The notes: generated by a model not told the origin, from the sequence alone. A DNA stretch of 49,429 nucleotides from Spirochaetales bacterium Spiro_02 (GCA_001604275.1 LVBD01000052.1:1-49429); one strand, 5' to 3'. Positions 33,309-41,967 are shown, counted from the first letter of the stretch. Numbers and translations are program-made.

Positions 33309-34661
33309 GTGTATTCCTATATTCCACATACCGACGAGGATCGCCGGCGCATGCTTGAAGCGATCGGGGTTTCGTCATTGGATGAGTTGTACGATGACGT
33401 TTCGCCGGAAGTCTTGCTCAGCGAATCGATCCCGATCGCGAAGTCCAAGAGCGAGGATGAAGTTATTCGACAGGTCAGCGCTATGGCGGCCAGAAATGTC
33501 AGGGGCGTCCCGTTCCTCGGGTGCGGCAGCTATGACCATATCGTTCCCGCCACGGTACAGGCCATTGCGTCGTTGCCTGCGTTCGTGACGGCCTACACCC
33601 CCTACCAGGCGGAGATTTCACAAGGACTGCTTGAAGCGATTTTTGAATTCCAGACGATTGTTTGCGAGCTGACCGGTCTTGATGTGGCGAATGCTTCGTT
33701 ATACGACGGGGCGACCGCAGCCCAGGAAGCTGCGGCGCTGATGGTCGCGGATAAGCGGAGAAGTTCGGAAATCCTCGTATCGCCGACGATTCATCCGTTC
33801 ACATTGCAGGTGTTGGAAACCTGGGCGAAAGGAACGGGGCGGAAGATCGTCCTGTTGCCGGAGAAGGACGGGGTATGCGATCTGTCCCGTTTGGCCGAGA
33901 TGTTGCAGCCTCAGGTGGCCGGCGTTATCGTGCAGAGTCCTAACCGGTATGGGTTTCTTGAAGACTACACCGGTGTCGCCGATACGGTGCATGCCGCTTC
34001 CAGTCTGTTTGCGATCAGTTGCGATCCGCTTTCGTTGGGGATGCAGAAGACGCCTGGCGAGTGGGGCGCCGACATCGCTATCGGCGATACGCAGCCGTTG
34101 GGCATTCCCTGTTCGTTCGGCGGTCCTTCCTGCGGGTACATGGCGGTGCGTCAGGCGTTGATGCGCAAGATTCCCGGAAGAATCGTCGGTCAGACCGTCG
34201 ACTTGGATGGAGATCGCGCTTTCGTCCTGACGTTGCAGGCACGCGAACAGCATATCAAGCGGGAGCGAGCGACGAGCAATATCTGTTCGAACCAGGCGCT
34301 CGCGGCATTGATGACCACGGTGCATGTCTCCACCCTTGGATGGGCCGGTCTCAAGGAAGCTTCCCGGCAAAGTTATATCAAGGCGCATTATCTTGCCTAT
34401 CATCTTGCGCAGCTTCCGGGGGTAAGGCTGGTATGGGACGCTCCGTTCTGGTGCGAGTTCCCGCTTGTGTTCGATGATGCGAAGAAGATGCGTAAGTTCA
34501 TTCAGGAACTTCGCAACGAAGGAATCTTCGCTGGCGTGCGGCTTTCCTCTCTGACGAGGAGAGAACGTGACGATCTGATGTTGATCGTCGCTGTCACGGA
34601 AAAACGGACGCGGGAGGAACTGGAGCTGTATCTGGCGGCGGCGAGGAGGGTGCTGAAATGA
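33309..34661 (+). CDS. gcvPA: glycine dehydrogenase (decarboxylating) subunit 1
   Basis: A 450-residue N-terminal half of the P protein, encoded separately from the PLP-lysine half. It begins MYSYIPHTDEDR and contains FLGCGSYDHIVPATVQAI, YTPYQAEISQGLLEAIFEFQT and ANASLYDGATAAQEAA, all typical of the subunit. The start is a GTG with AGGAGG 5 bases upstream. Its stop overlaps the gcvPB start (ATGA), so subunits should be made in equal amounts. Together they decarboxylate glycine and load the H protein. Confidence 0.96.
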   Translation: MYSYIPHTDEDRRRMLEAIGVSSLDELYDDVSPEVLLSESIPIAKSKSEDEVIRQVSAMAARNVRGVPFLGCGSYDHIVPATVQAIASLPAFVTAYTPYQAEISQGLLEAIFEFQTIVCELTGLDVANASLYDGATAAQEAAALMVADKRRSSEILVSPTIHPFTLQVLETWAKGTGRKIVLLPEKDGVCDLSRLAEMLQPQVAGVIVQSPNRYGFLEDYTGVADTVHAASSLFAISCDPLSLGMQKTPGEWGADIAIGDTQPLGIPCSFGGPSCGYMAVRQALMRKIPGRIVGQTVDLDGDRAFVLTLQAREQHIKRERATSNICSNQALAALMTTVHVSTLGWAGLKEASRQSYIKAHYLAYHLAQLPGVRLVWDAPFWCEFPLVFDDAKKMRKFIQELRNEGIFAGVRLSSLTRRERDDLMLIVAVTEKRTREELELYLAAARRVLK

Positions 34662-36109
34662 ATGAACCTCTGTTGATTGAACGGTCCAAGGCGGGGCGCA
34701 GTAGCTATCAGTTCCCCCAGCTCGATCTCCCCAGGGGGTTCGATGTCGCGCTTCCTGAACTTCCTCCGACACTGCGGCGTTCCAAGGAACCTAGGCTTCC
34801 CGAGGTTTCCGAGCTGGATGTGATTCGTCACTTCACGCGGCTTTCGACGATGTCGTTCGGAGTTGATTCCGGTTGCTATCCGCTTGGTTCCTGCACGATG
34901 AAATATAATCCGAAGGTGAACGAACAGCTTGCTTCGCTGGAGGATTTCACGGCGATGCATCCGTTGCAGGATGTTTCGACGATCCAGGGCTGTCTTTCCG
35001 TGATGTACAATCTTCTGGAGGATTTGAGCGGGATTACGGGTATGGCGTGGGGCACATTGCAGCCTTGCGCCGGGGCCCACGGAGAATATACTGGTCTGAA
35101 GATTATCCGAGCGTGGTTCGAGCATCATGGGGATGCCCGAAGGACACGGATCCTTGTTCCTGAATCGGCGCATGGCACTAATCCGGCCTCTGCGGCAGTG
35201 AATGGGTTTACCGTGACGACGATCCCCGCTGATGCCGAAGGATTGGTCGATATAGATGCGCTTCAGGGGTTGCTCGACGATACCGTGGCGGGTGTCATGC
35301 TGACCAATCCGAATACTCTCGGCTTGTTCGAGAAGCATATCCTCGCCATCTCCGAAATGGTACATGCCGCCGGCGGGTTGCTCTATTACGATGGGGCGAA
35401 TCTGAATGCGATCATGGGGATGTGTACTCCTGGAGACATGGGGTTCGATGTGGTGCATCTGAATCTTCACAAGACGTTCGGCACTCCACACGGCGGAGGA
35501 GGGCCGGGTGCGGGTCCTGTGCTTGTCTCCCGTGATCTGGTTCCGTATCTTCCGAAGCCGGATATCAAGCTGGTCGATAGCGGGTATGCGTTCGACTGGT
35601 CCAGTGAGTTGTCCATCGGCAAGGTCAGCGGTTTCTGGGGTAATTTTCTTGTTCTTGTCCGCGCCTATTCGTATATTCTGCGCATGGGTGCGGAGGGAAT
35701 CCGGGCTGCGGCCGCTCATGCGGTGTTGAACGCGAACTATCTGCTTTCCCGACTGAAAGGGACGTTCTCCGTTCCGTACGGAGAGCGATGCATGCATGAG
35801 TTCGTTGTTTCTCTCGAGGATTTGAAGGAGAAGACCGGGGTCTCCGCCCTCGATGTGGCCAAAGCGTTGCTTGATAGCGGGTATCATCCTCCGACGATGT
35901 ATTTTCCGTTGATCGTCCACGAGGCGTTGATGTTCGAACCGACTGAGAGCGAGAGTCCCGAGACGCTGGATGAGCTGGCCGATACGTTGATCGAACTTGC
36001 CGGAATCGCTGCGTCGGATCCGCAGAGGCTCAAGCAGGCTCCGCTCACGACGCCGGTGCGTCGGGTCGATGAGGTCGCAGCTGCGAAGAATCCGATTCTC
36101 CACGCGTAG
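34658..36109 (+). CDS. gcvPB: glycine dehydrogenase (decarboxylating) subunit 2
   Basis: A 483-residue C-terminal half of the P protein. The PLP lysine is in HLNLHKTFGTPHGGGGPG; CYPLGSCTMKYNPK and SAHGTNPASA are further signatures. Its start lies in the gcvPA stop (ATGA). It is the last gene of the glycine cluster. gcvT (aminomethyltransferase) and lpd are not in the window, so the complete system needs genes elsewhere. An iteron-containing repeat begins a few bases after its stop. Confidence 0.96.
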   Translation: MNEPLLIERSKAGRSSYQFPQLDLPRGFDVALPELPPTLRRSKEPRLPEVSELDVIRHFTRLSTMSFGVDSGCYPLGSCTMKYNPKVNEQLASLEDFTAMHPLQDVSTIQGCLSVMYNLLEDLSGITGMAWGTLQPCAGAHGEYTGLKIIRAWFEHHGDARRTRILVPESAHGTNPASAAVNGFTVTTIPADAEGLVDIDALQGLLDDTVAGVMLTNPNTLGLFEKHILAISEMVHAAGGLLYYDGANLNAIMGMCTPGDMGFDVVHLNLHKTFGTPHGGGGPGAGPVLVSRDLVPYLPKPDIKLVDSGYAFDWSSELSIGKVSGFWGNFLVLVRAYSYILRMGAEGIRAAAAHAVLNANYLLSRLKGTFSVPYGERCMHEFVVSLEDLKEKTGVSALDVAKALLDSGYHPPTMYFPLIVHEALMFEPTESESPETLDELADTLIELAGIAASDPQRLKQAPLTTPVRRVDEVAAAKNPILHA

Positions 36110-36113
36110 TTAT

Positions 36114-36204
36114 GGTCATTGCAGGGTCATTGTGGGGGTGTGCCGTAGGGGTGTGCCGTAAGGGTGTGCCGTAAAAGGGTGTCGCCATGGCCCTGCAATG
36201 ATCC
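36114..36204. repeat. inverted iteron repeat enclosing 13-bp tandem units
   Basis: The left arm (36114-36135, GGTCATTGCAGGGTCATTG) is matched on minus by the right arm (36204-36185, GGATCATTGCAGGGCCATGG). Between them lie three near-identical 13-mers of the form GGGGTGTGCCGTA (36135-36173) and a degenerate fourth. The layout of tandem units bordered by GCAATGAC-type ends parallels the array at the left end of the window. Confidence 0.8.
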
Positions 36205-36292
36205 TTGCCCTGATCCTTGTTACCTTGATATATCCTCTTTTGACATACCCCTCAAAGTGCCGGATCCTTTGCGAGGCGCCGAAAAAACAAAG

Positions 36293-36321
36293 TTGCAAAG
36301 GCTTGGAACTGAGAGTATGCT
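36293..36321 (+). promoter_or_regulatory. promoter abutting the dihydropyrimidinase start codon
   Basis: TTGCAA (36293-36298), 17 bases, TATGCT (36316-36321). The ATG is at 36328, only 6 bases after the -10 box. Confidence 0.5.
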
Positions 36322-36327
36322 TTCGAT

Positions 36328-37719
36328 ATGAGTACATTATTAGTTCAAAACGGGTTGCTCGTCGATACCGAGTGGACCCGCCATTCGGATGTTTTGGTCG
36401 AGGGATCAAAGATCACTCGAATCGCTCCACATATCAATCCTGCGGAACTTCCGCAGGACACCGAGATCGTGCATGCGGACGGACTGTGCGTGTTGCCTGG
36501 CTTGATCGATGCCCACACCCATTACCATCTGATCAGTCGCGGAACGGTTACCGCCGATAGTTTCGTGGAAGGAAGCCGGTGCGCCGCATTCGGAGGCGTG
36601 ACGACGGTGATCGATTTCGCCGATCATGAGAAAAACGCCACGCTGGTAGAATCTTCCGACAGGCGCATCGATGCAATGTCGAAGGCGATGGCGGTTGACT
36701 TCGCGTTGCATCAGGGCGTTTATCGTTGGAACGACGATATCCCGGCCCAGCTTGCGGCGATGAAGAAGAACGGAGTGACGACGGTGAAGCTGTTCACGAC
36801 GTACAAGAACGTGGGGTATATGATCGACAGGGAAGCCGATATCCGCGCGTTGTTCTCCGCCTGCAAGGAACTTCAGCTGCAAGTCAGCGTACACTGCGAA
36901 GACGATGCCTTGATCCAGGAGATCAACGGAAGCTGGAACGGCGGCTATGAACCGAAGGACCATGCCGATTTGCGTCCGAGCGAAGTTGAGTACCGTGGCA
37001 TCAAGTTCGTCGGGACGATCGCCGGGGCGGTGGGAATGCCGCTATACATCGTGCATCTTTCTTCCAAGCGCGGGCTGGACGCCGTTCGGGAACTTCGCGC
37101 CGAAGGTGTTGATCTGACAGTCGAGACTACACCTCACTACCTGTTCCTCGATCGATCAAAACTAGAGGGCTCCGATGGCTCTCTGTACGTAATGACTCCT
37201 CCGCTTCGGGAGCGAGCGGACAATCTTGCGTTGCAGGAAGCGCTGCTCAATGGCGAAATACAAGTCGTGGCCACCGACCACTGTTCGTTCACTCGTGAAC
37301 AGAAGCTGTCGTCACATGATTGCCGGACGATCTATCCTGGCATTCCCGGAACAGAGGAACTGCTCCCGCTGGTGCATACGTTCATCGCGAGCAGCGGGAA
37401 ACTGTCGATCCAGCACGTGGTGAACCTGCTGTCGACCGGACCGGCGAAAGCCTTCGGCATCTACCCGCGCAAAGGCGCCCTGCATGTCGGTTCGGATGCC
37501 GACCTGGTGTTGTTCTCGCCGGACGAATCCTGGACGCTCGACAGTCATTCCGTCCATACCGCCGCGGGATATACGCCGTATGAAGGGATGGAGGTGACCG
37601 GACGTGTCGTCATGACCTATCTCCGCGGACGACTGATCATGGGCGATCATCTGTACCTTGGGATTCCCGGCGACGGTAGGTTCGTTCCCGAAAGTTTGCC
37701 TGAAGCATATCATGACTGA
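36328..37719 (+). CDS. dihydropyrimidinase/hydantoinase family enzyme
   Basis: A 463-residue cyclic amidohydrolase with a binuclear metal site. DAHTHYHL supplies the first histidines, TVKLFTTYKN the lysine that is carbamylated in the family, and further ligands are in VHCEDD, IVHLSS and ATDHCSF. It opens the ring of dihydropyrimidines or hydantoins; some relatives are allantoinase-like, so the substrate is not certain. The ATG at 36328 has no good Shine-Dalgarno and sits directly after a promoter. It ends with a strong terminator and is therefore monocistronic. With the cytidine deaminase fusion downstream it may reflect pyrimidine use. Confidence 0.85.
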   Translation: MSTLLVQNGLLVDTEWTRHSDVLVEGSKITRIAPHINPAELPQDTEIVHADGLCVLPGLIDAHTHYHLISRGTVTADSFVEGSRCAAFGGVTTVIDFADHEKNATLVESSDRRIDAMSKAMAVDFALHQGVYRWNDDIPAQLAAMKKNGVTTVKLFTTYKNVGYMIDREADIRALFSACKELQLQVSVHCEDDALIQEINGSWNGGYEPKDHADLRPSEVEYRGIKFVGTIAGAVGMPLYIVHLSSKRGLDAVRELRAEGVDLTVETTPHYLFLDRSKLEGSDGSLYVMTPPLRERADNLALQEALLNGEIQVVATDHCSFTREQKLSSHDCRTIYPGIPGTEELLPLVHTFIASSGKLSIQHVVNLLSTGPAKAFGIYPRKGALHVGSDADLVLFSPDESWTLDSHSVHTAAGYTPYEGMEVTGRVVMTYLRGRLIMGDHLYLGIPGDGRFVPESLPEAYHD

Positions 37720-37744
37720 CTGAGCGCACGCATTTTGTACATTG

Positions 37745-37777
37745 GCCCGGAAGCGTCGAGCTGTCCGGGTCTTTTTA
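37745..37777 (+). terminator. Rho-independent terminator
   Basis: Stem CCCGGA (37746-37751) with TCCGGG (37764-37769), then TCTTTTTATT. It ends the dihydropyrimidinase-like transcript. Confidence 0.8.
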
Positions 37778-37806
37778 TTGTCATCTCCTGAAGGACTCCA
37801 TATATT
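37778..37806 (+). promoter_or_regulatory. promoter for the small unknown gene
   Basis: TTGTCA (37778-37783), 17 bases, TATATT (37801-37806), directly after the preceding terminator. Confidence 0.55.
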
Positions 37807-37848
37807 AGAAGGACGGGTGAAGGGAACTTCTTCAAGTGGAGGCGCTGC

Positions 37849-38130
37849 ATGTCTCGAATCATCAATATTGAATATCGGGTGCAAGAGTTCCCCTTGTGCG
37901 TGAATGGTGAGGAGATTCTCGCCGATAGCGGTTGGGTTCTCGGGGACGAGAACTCCGTTCCGCTGGATGACTTCGGCGAGTTGAAAGACATTCCATCGTC
38001 CGAACAGCATCGTATGTTGTTCTTCAGCCGACATCGGTTCGGCAGAATTCGCGAAGCATTCATCGATACGCGGAAAAGGGTTTCTTTCCCCGGCCGCTCG
38101 CGGGCGTTGCTCCATTCCTTCTTCTGGTAG
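37849..38130 (+). CDS. small conserved-looking protein of unknown function
   Basis: A 93-residue soluble protein that I do not recognise. The ATG has GGAGG 6 bases upstream and a good promoter 40 bases further up, so expression is likely. The N-terminus IINIEYRVQEFPLCVNGEE reads like beta strands; the C-terminus is basic and ends SFFW. No membrane segment, metal motif or signal peptide is visible. It is separated from the HAD-CDA fusion by 134 bases that contain a second promoter. Confidence 0.65.
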   Translation: MSRIINIEYRVQEFPLCVNGEEILADSGWVLGDENSVPLDDFGELKDIPSSEQHRMLFFSRHRFGRIREAFIDTRKRVSFPGRSRALLHSFFW

Positions 38131-38178
38131 AAAGGGTCTCCGTTATAGATCTTCTTTGTATACCTGTGGGGTCCCGCC

Positions 38179-38207
38179 TTGTGAGCTTCGAAAAAAACAG
38201 CTACTAT
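38179..38207 (+). promoter_or_regulatory. promoter of the HAD-CDA/PLD gene group
   Basis: TTGTGA (38179-38184), 17 bases, TACTAT (38202-38207), about 57 bases before the fusion gene. Confidence 0.45.
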
Positions 38208-38264
38208 GTCACTGCGGGGATACGAGCAAGTCGTTCATCCCTGCTTGGTTGCAGGGAGGGGCGC

Positions 38265-39416
38265 ATGATCAGTGGAATCCTATTCGACATGGATGGAGTT
38301 CTGATAGATTCCGAAGCATATATCGCGCAGGCGGCTGTATCGTTCTTCGCCGATCTTGGAGTCAAGGTAAAAGAGGAAGACTTCCAGCCGTTCGTCGGGG
38401 CGGGAGAGGATCGCTATATCGGCGGAGTTGCGGAAAAATATGGACTGCCTCTTGATCTTGTTCAGGCGAAAGACGCTGTATATCGCAAATACAGGCAGTT
38501 GGTATTGGGCAAGGTAGGTCCTATGCCGGGAGTTTCCCGCTTCATCGCCAACGCAAGGAATGCAGGGATGCGGATGGCGGTAGCTTCAAGCGCCGACAGA
38601 ACCAAAGTGGAAATCAACCTCAAGGCTATCGGGGCGTCACCCGATTGGTTCGATATCGTGCTTTCCGGCAGCCAGGTGAAAAGAAAGAAACCGTTTCCCG
38701 ATATCTACCAGTTTGCGGCGCTGTCGCTCGGCCTTTCCTGCGAGGACTGTCTCGTCGTGGAGGATGCAGTGAACGGGGTGCAGGCCGCGAAGGCCGCCGG
38801 GTGTTTCTGTTGCGGGGTTACAGGTACGTTCGATGCGGAGACTCTGGCTCGGGCGGGAGCGGATGTCGTCGTCACGAGTCTCGATGCTTTTTCCGATTTC
38901 TCCACCCGAGACGAATTGAACAGCCAGCTGGCCGATTTCGCTTCGTCCGCTACCGGCACGACCGTATATGGGGCAGTCAGGATCAGAGGCCGTGAAAGCC
39001 GATTCTCCGATGGATTCCTCCTTGCTCAAGCGAAGGAAGCCGCAAAGAAAGCCCGGGAGAACGCTTATGCGCCATATTCCGGTTTCAAGGTTGGGGCGGC
39101 GGTCGTCAGTGCGGCGACAGGTCGGATTTATTGCGGTTGCAACGTCGAGAATTCCAGTTTCGGTGCAACGATCTGCGCGGAACGCAATGCCATACTCAAT
39201 GCGATCGCCGAGGAAGGAGCCATTGGGGTCGATCTGCTGGTAGTCGTATCGGACGATGCCCCCCCTGCGCCGCCATGCGCCCAATGCCTGCAGGTGCTGG
39301 CCGAATTCTCCAGGGCGGAAACGGAAATCCATCTGGTGGATCTGGCCGGACGCGATGACGTATACCGATTCGACGAGATGCTCCCTCATCCGTTCATCTT
39401 TCCTTCGGTCCGTTGA
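38265..39416 (+). CDS. HAD phosphatase-cytidine deaminase fusion protein
   Basis: A 383-residue bifunctional protein. Residues 1-215 are a beta-phosphoglucomutase-type HAD hydrolase: motif I FDMDGVLIDSE (Asp8, Asp10), motif II ASSAD, motif III KKPFPDIY, motif IV VVEDAVNG. Residues about 250-383 are cytidine deaminase: Cys304 and Glu306 in CAERNA, Cys338 and Cys341 in PPCAQCLQ, plus AYAPYSGFKVGAAV. The usual PCGxCRQ reads PCAQCLQ, a small deviation that keeps both zinc cysteines. The ATG at 38265 has GGGAGG 5 bases upstream. An attractive reading is removal of a phosphate followed by deamination, for example from a cytidine nucleotide, but HAD specificity cannot be read. It lies 8 bases before the PLD gene. 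Confidence 0.9.
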   Translation: MISGILFDMDGVLIDSEAYIAQAAVSFFADLGVKVKEEDFQPFVGAGEDRYIGGVAEKYGLPLDLVQAKDAVYRKYRQLVLGKVGPMPGVSRFIANARNAGMRMAVASSADRTKVEINLKAIGASPDWFDIVLSGSQVKRKKPFPDIYQFAALSLGLSCEDCLVVEDAVNGVQAAKAAGCFCCGVTGTFDAETLARAGADVVVTSLDAFSDFSTRDELNSQLADFASSATGTTVYGAVRIRGRESRFSDGFLLAQAKEAAKKARENAYAPYSGFKVGAAVVSAATGRIYCGCNVENSSFGATICAERNAILNAIAEEGAIGVDLLVVVSDDAPPAPPCAQCLQVLAEFSRAETEIHLVDLAGRDDVYRFDEMLPHPFIFPSVR

Positions 39417-39424
39417 GGTGCTGT

Positions 39425-40753
39425 ATGGTTTCCTGTCCTGATATTGATATTTGCACGAAAAGGAAGGCTGCCCGTATTGTCGCAGTATGTCTTTCGCTTG
39501 CCATCATCACCGTGGGCATGGGGTGTTCGACTACCGCTGCGATGGTATCCGGCCCGGCGGTCGACGATTCCCTGACTTTGGAAGAAAAGTTCGAGACGCT
39601 TGGGTTCCCTCAGGTACCCGTCAGTTATCCGATTGTATATTCCGACGGTCCGCAGTGGCGCGATCGGCTGACCCAGCTGGTGGACCAGGCCGAAGACTAT
39701 GTGATTCTCGTCGCGTTCCTTGCTTCGGAATGCGAGGAGAATGAGATGGTCTATGACGCCATCTGTAGAAAGGCCGACGAAGGGGTGGATATCTGGTTGC
39801 TGATCGACGGAACATCCTCCTTCGACATGACGGAATCCAGATACCACATGCGCACGCTGGGGCGCTTGCGCGAACATGGCGTGAAGTTGTTCGAATACAA
39901 CCCGATATCCATCAATCGGTTGGTCGGAGCTCCCGGAATGCTGTTTCGCGAGCATCGGAAGATTGTCGTCGTCGATGGAAAGACCGCCGTCATCGGTGGG
40001 ATGAATATCAATTACATATCGATGGGCGATGCTACTTCCTCGGCGAAAGGGCAGCGGGACATGATGTTCGAAGTCATCTCTCCTCAGTTGTGTTCATACC
40101 TCGCGAAAGATTTCCTTACCGTCTGGAACCGTCTCAGCTGGGAAGAAATTCCTTCCGATCGATTTGTTTCCGTTGATGCAGTTGCGGATGTCCCGGTCGA
40201 GGAACCTGTCCAGGCCTGGTATGCCGATCAGTCCGGGGCGGCGAGAACGATGTCTTCCCTGTATGGTTCGCTGATACGGTCGGCGAAGGAATCGATCGAT
40301 CTGCTTCCGTTCCTGCCATATTGTGATTCCTCCATGCTTCAGGCGCTTAAGGATGCCGTCGACCGGGGTGTCGAAGTCACCATGATCATGCCGTTCGATT
40401 CCCGTCCCAGCAATCGCAAGGCAAGCCAGTACATGGTCAGCGATATCCTCGATACAGGTGTGGATCTGCGGAGGGAGAATGAAACGAACGAATTCCTTCC
40501 GTTGCTGCATGAAAAGCTGATGATCGTCGACGGCCTCTATACCGTCGTAGGTTCCTCCAATTTCAATTATCGTTCGATGAATCTTTCGTCGGAAGTGGTA
40601 CTGGTTTTGAAAGACGAGCGTTTTGCAACGCAGATGACCGACCACTTCGACAAGTTGCATGCCACGACGCGTACTATTTCAAAAGAGGAAGCTGAATCGT
40701 GGCGGAGCGTCGGTTCCTTCTTCGCTTTCATCGGCGGATTCTTTGGAGGTTGA
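39425..40753 (+). CDS. phospholipase D-family lipoprotein (cardiolipin-synthase-like)
   Basis: A 442-residue protein with two PLD catalytic motifs: HRKIVVVDGKTAVIGGMN and HEKLMIVDGLYTVVGSSN, each followed by the expected Asn/Ser-rich strand. The N-terminus is a lipoprotein signal ending MGC (Cys34 or nearby), so the enzyme should be exported and lipid-anchored. That is unusual for cardiolipin synthase, which is normally a multi-pass inner-membrane protein. It may remodel phospholipids at the outer face or act as a phosphodiesterase. GAGGTG lies 4 bases before the ATG at 39425. It is tightly spaced after the HAD-CDA gene and overlaps the next gene's first possible ATG. Confidence 0.85.
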   Translation: MVSCPDIDICTKRKAARIVAVCLSLAIITVGMGCSTTAAMVSGPAVDDSLTLEEKFETLGFPQVPVSYPIVYSDGPQWRDRLTQLVDQAEDYVILVAFLASECEENEMVYDAICRKADEGVDIWLLIDGTSSFDMTESRYHMRTLGRLREHGVKLFEYNPISINRLVGAPGMLFREHRKIVVVDGKTAVIGGMNINYISMGDATSSAKGQRDMMFEVISPQLCSYLAKDFLTVWNRLSWEEIPSDRFVSVDAVADVPVEEPVQAWYADQSGAARTMSSLYGSLIRSAKESIDLLPFLPYCDSSMLQALKDAVDRGVEVTMIMPFDSRPSNRKASQYMVSDILDTGVDLRRENETNEFLPLLHEKLMIVDGLYTVVGSSNFNYRSMNLSSEVVLVLKDERFATQMTDHFDKLHATTRTISKEEAESWRSVGSFFAFIGGFFGG

Positions 40754-40755
40754 TG

Positions 40756-41340
40756 ATGACTGGTCCTTCGTTTTTCATGCCGTCGGTAGTACGGAGACAG
40801 TTTCTCGTAGTCGTGTTTCTGATAATATCGTTCTTGTCGCTGGCGCCGCTCGGCGCTTCGCCTGTCCGCTCGTTCGGATACGGGCTTTCCGCGATAGGGA
40901 AAAGCGGAATTTCGCATCCTGAAAGTACGATGGGTGGCATAGGCCTGTCGCTTGCATACGCTCCCTTCTCCTTCCCCTGGTTCGAACCATCGCTGAAAGG
41001 GGAGGTCGTCGCCGGCAATACCTCCTCGGGATTCTCCCTCCGTTTCGTCAGGGCTGCCATGGGATTCGATCTGTTCAGGACATTGCGGCATCCGTTCTCC
41101 GTCATGACGAACAACCCGAGCGCTTGGTCGGTTTCGCTTGATATCGGGGTCCAGTTCGATTTCGACCGGATGGACGAGCTGCCGAAACTCTATTTGGCCT
41201 GTACGCCGATCAAACTGGAGGACAAGGATTTCTGGTATGAATGGTGTGCTCCGTACCTGACATTGGATTGTTCGGATGGCGGCGTATCGATCGACAGCTG
41301 GGGCTTTGTTCTGTTCCGGTTCACCTATCTGGTCGTCTGA
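40756..41340 (+). CDS. exported protein of unknown function
   Basis: A 194-residue protein with a signal peptide (RRQFLVVVFLIISFLSLAPLGASP). The mature part has Gly/aromatic strands (GYGLSAIGKSG, GGIGLSLAYAPFSFPWF) and ends LFRFTYLVV, suggesting an outer-membrane or periplasmic beta-rich protein. Two ATGs (40753, 40756) are possible; GGAGG is 6 bases from the second, which I prefer, and 3 from the first. It is translationally coupled to the PLD gene and is followed 14 bases later by another exported protein, so the three look like an envelope module. Confidence 0.7.
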   Translation: MTGPSFFMPSVVRRQFLVVVFLIISFLSLAPLGASPVRSFGYGLSAIGKSGISHPESTMGGIGLSLAYAPFSFPWFEPSLKGEVVAGNTSSGFSLRFVRAAMGFDLFRTLRHPFSVMTNNPSAWSVSLDIGVQFDFDRMDELPKLYLACTPIKLEDKDFWYEWCAPYLTLDCSDGGVSIDSWGFVLFRFTYLVV

Positions 41341-41354
41341 AGGAGGTCGAGGTG

Positions 41355-41954
41355 ATGCGAAAGACCGCCGCGCTCGTCTGTATCGTCATTGCGTTTGTTT
41401 TCGGTGGGGGCGTTCTGTTCGCCACTACGGATGCGCTACAAGATTCTGCCGCGACAGGCTCCGTCCGGGGCGGAGCGTTCGATTTTGGGTTGACATTCGG
41501 ACATGGAGCTCTCTCGTTCAACGAATATACAGGTCCGGGACTGTCAGCCACGCTTGGCGCTACGTTCGGAATTACTTCCCGGCTTGAACTGGATGTGGTA
41601 TCGGTCGTGGAGCTGGTTCCTGTTCCGTTCGCCGATGTAGTCGTGGGGCCTGAAATATCGTACGCTTTGCTCGGCGAACGTTCATTCGGGGACAATCGGG
41701 CGGGAATCGGCATCAATACATATGTGTCGGCCGGTTTGCTGTTCGCCGATCATGCGTCCGACGGCAACTTCGCTCCAACCTATCTGACGCTGTCTCTTAC
41801 TCCTGCGGTAGTGGGATCCCCGTATAGCGGCAAGCGCGAACGCCTCGCAAAGATCGGCGCGGCGTGGAATTTCCGTGACAATTCTGTCAGTTTATATTGG
41901 AGCATCGCGCTGTACGACTACTACCTGGTCGGAACTTGGAAGGATTTCCAATGA
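41355..41954 (+). CDS. exported beta-barrel-like protein
   Basis: A 199-residue protein with a signal peptide (MRKTAALVCIVIAFVFGGGVLFA). The mature part has alternating strands typical of small barrels (FDFGLTFGHGALSFNEY, LSATLGATFGITSRLELD, SLYWSIALYDYYLVG). AAGGAGG precedes the ATG at 41355 by 8 bases and overlaps the previous stop. It ends 13 bases from convergent rpiB. The role is unknown; it may act with the preceding exported protein and the PLD lipoprotein. Confidence 0.72.
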   Translation: MRKTAALVCIVIAFVFGGGVLFATTDALQDSAATGSVRGGAFDFGLTFGHGALSFNEYTGPGLSATLGATFGITSRLELDVVSVVELVPVPFADVVVGPEISYALLGERSFGDNRAGIGINTYVSAGLLFADHASDGNFAPTYLTLSLTPAVVGSPYSGKRERLAKIGAAWNFRDNSVSLYWSIALYDYYLVGTWKDFQ

Positions 41955-41967
41955 CAGCGTTTCTTCT

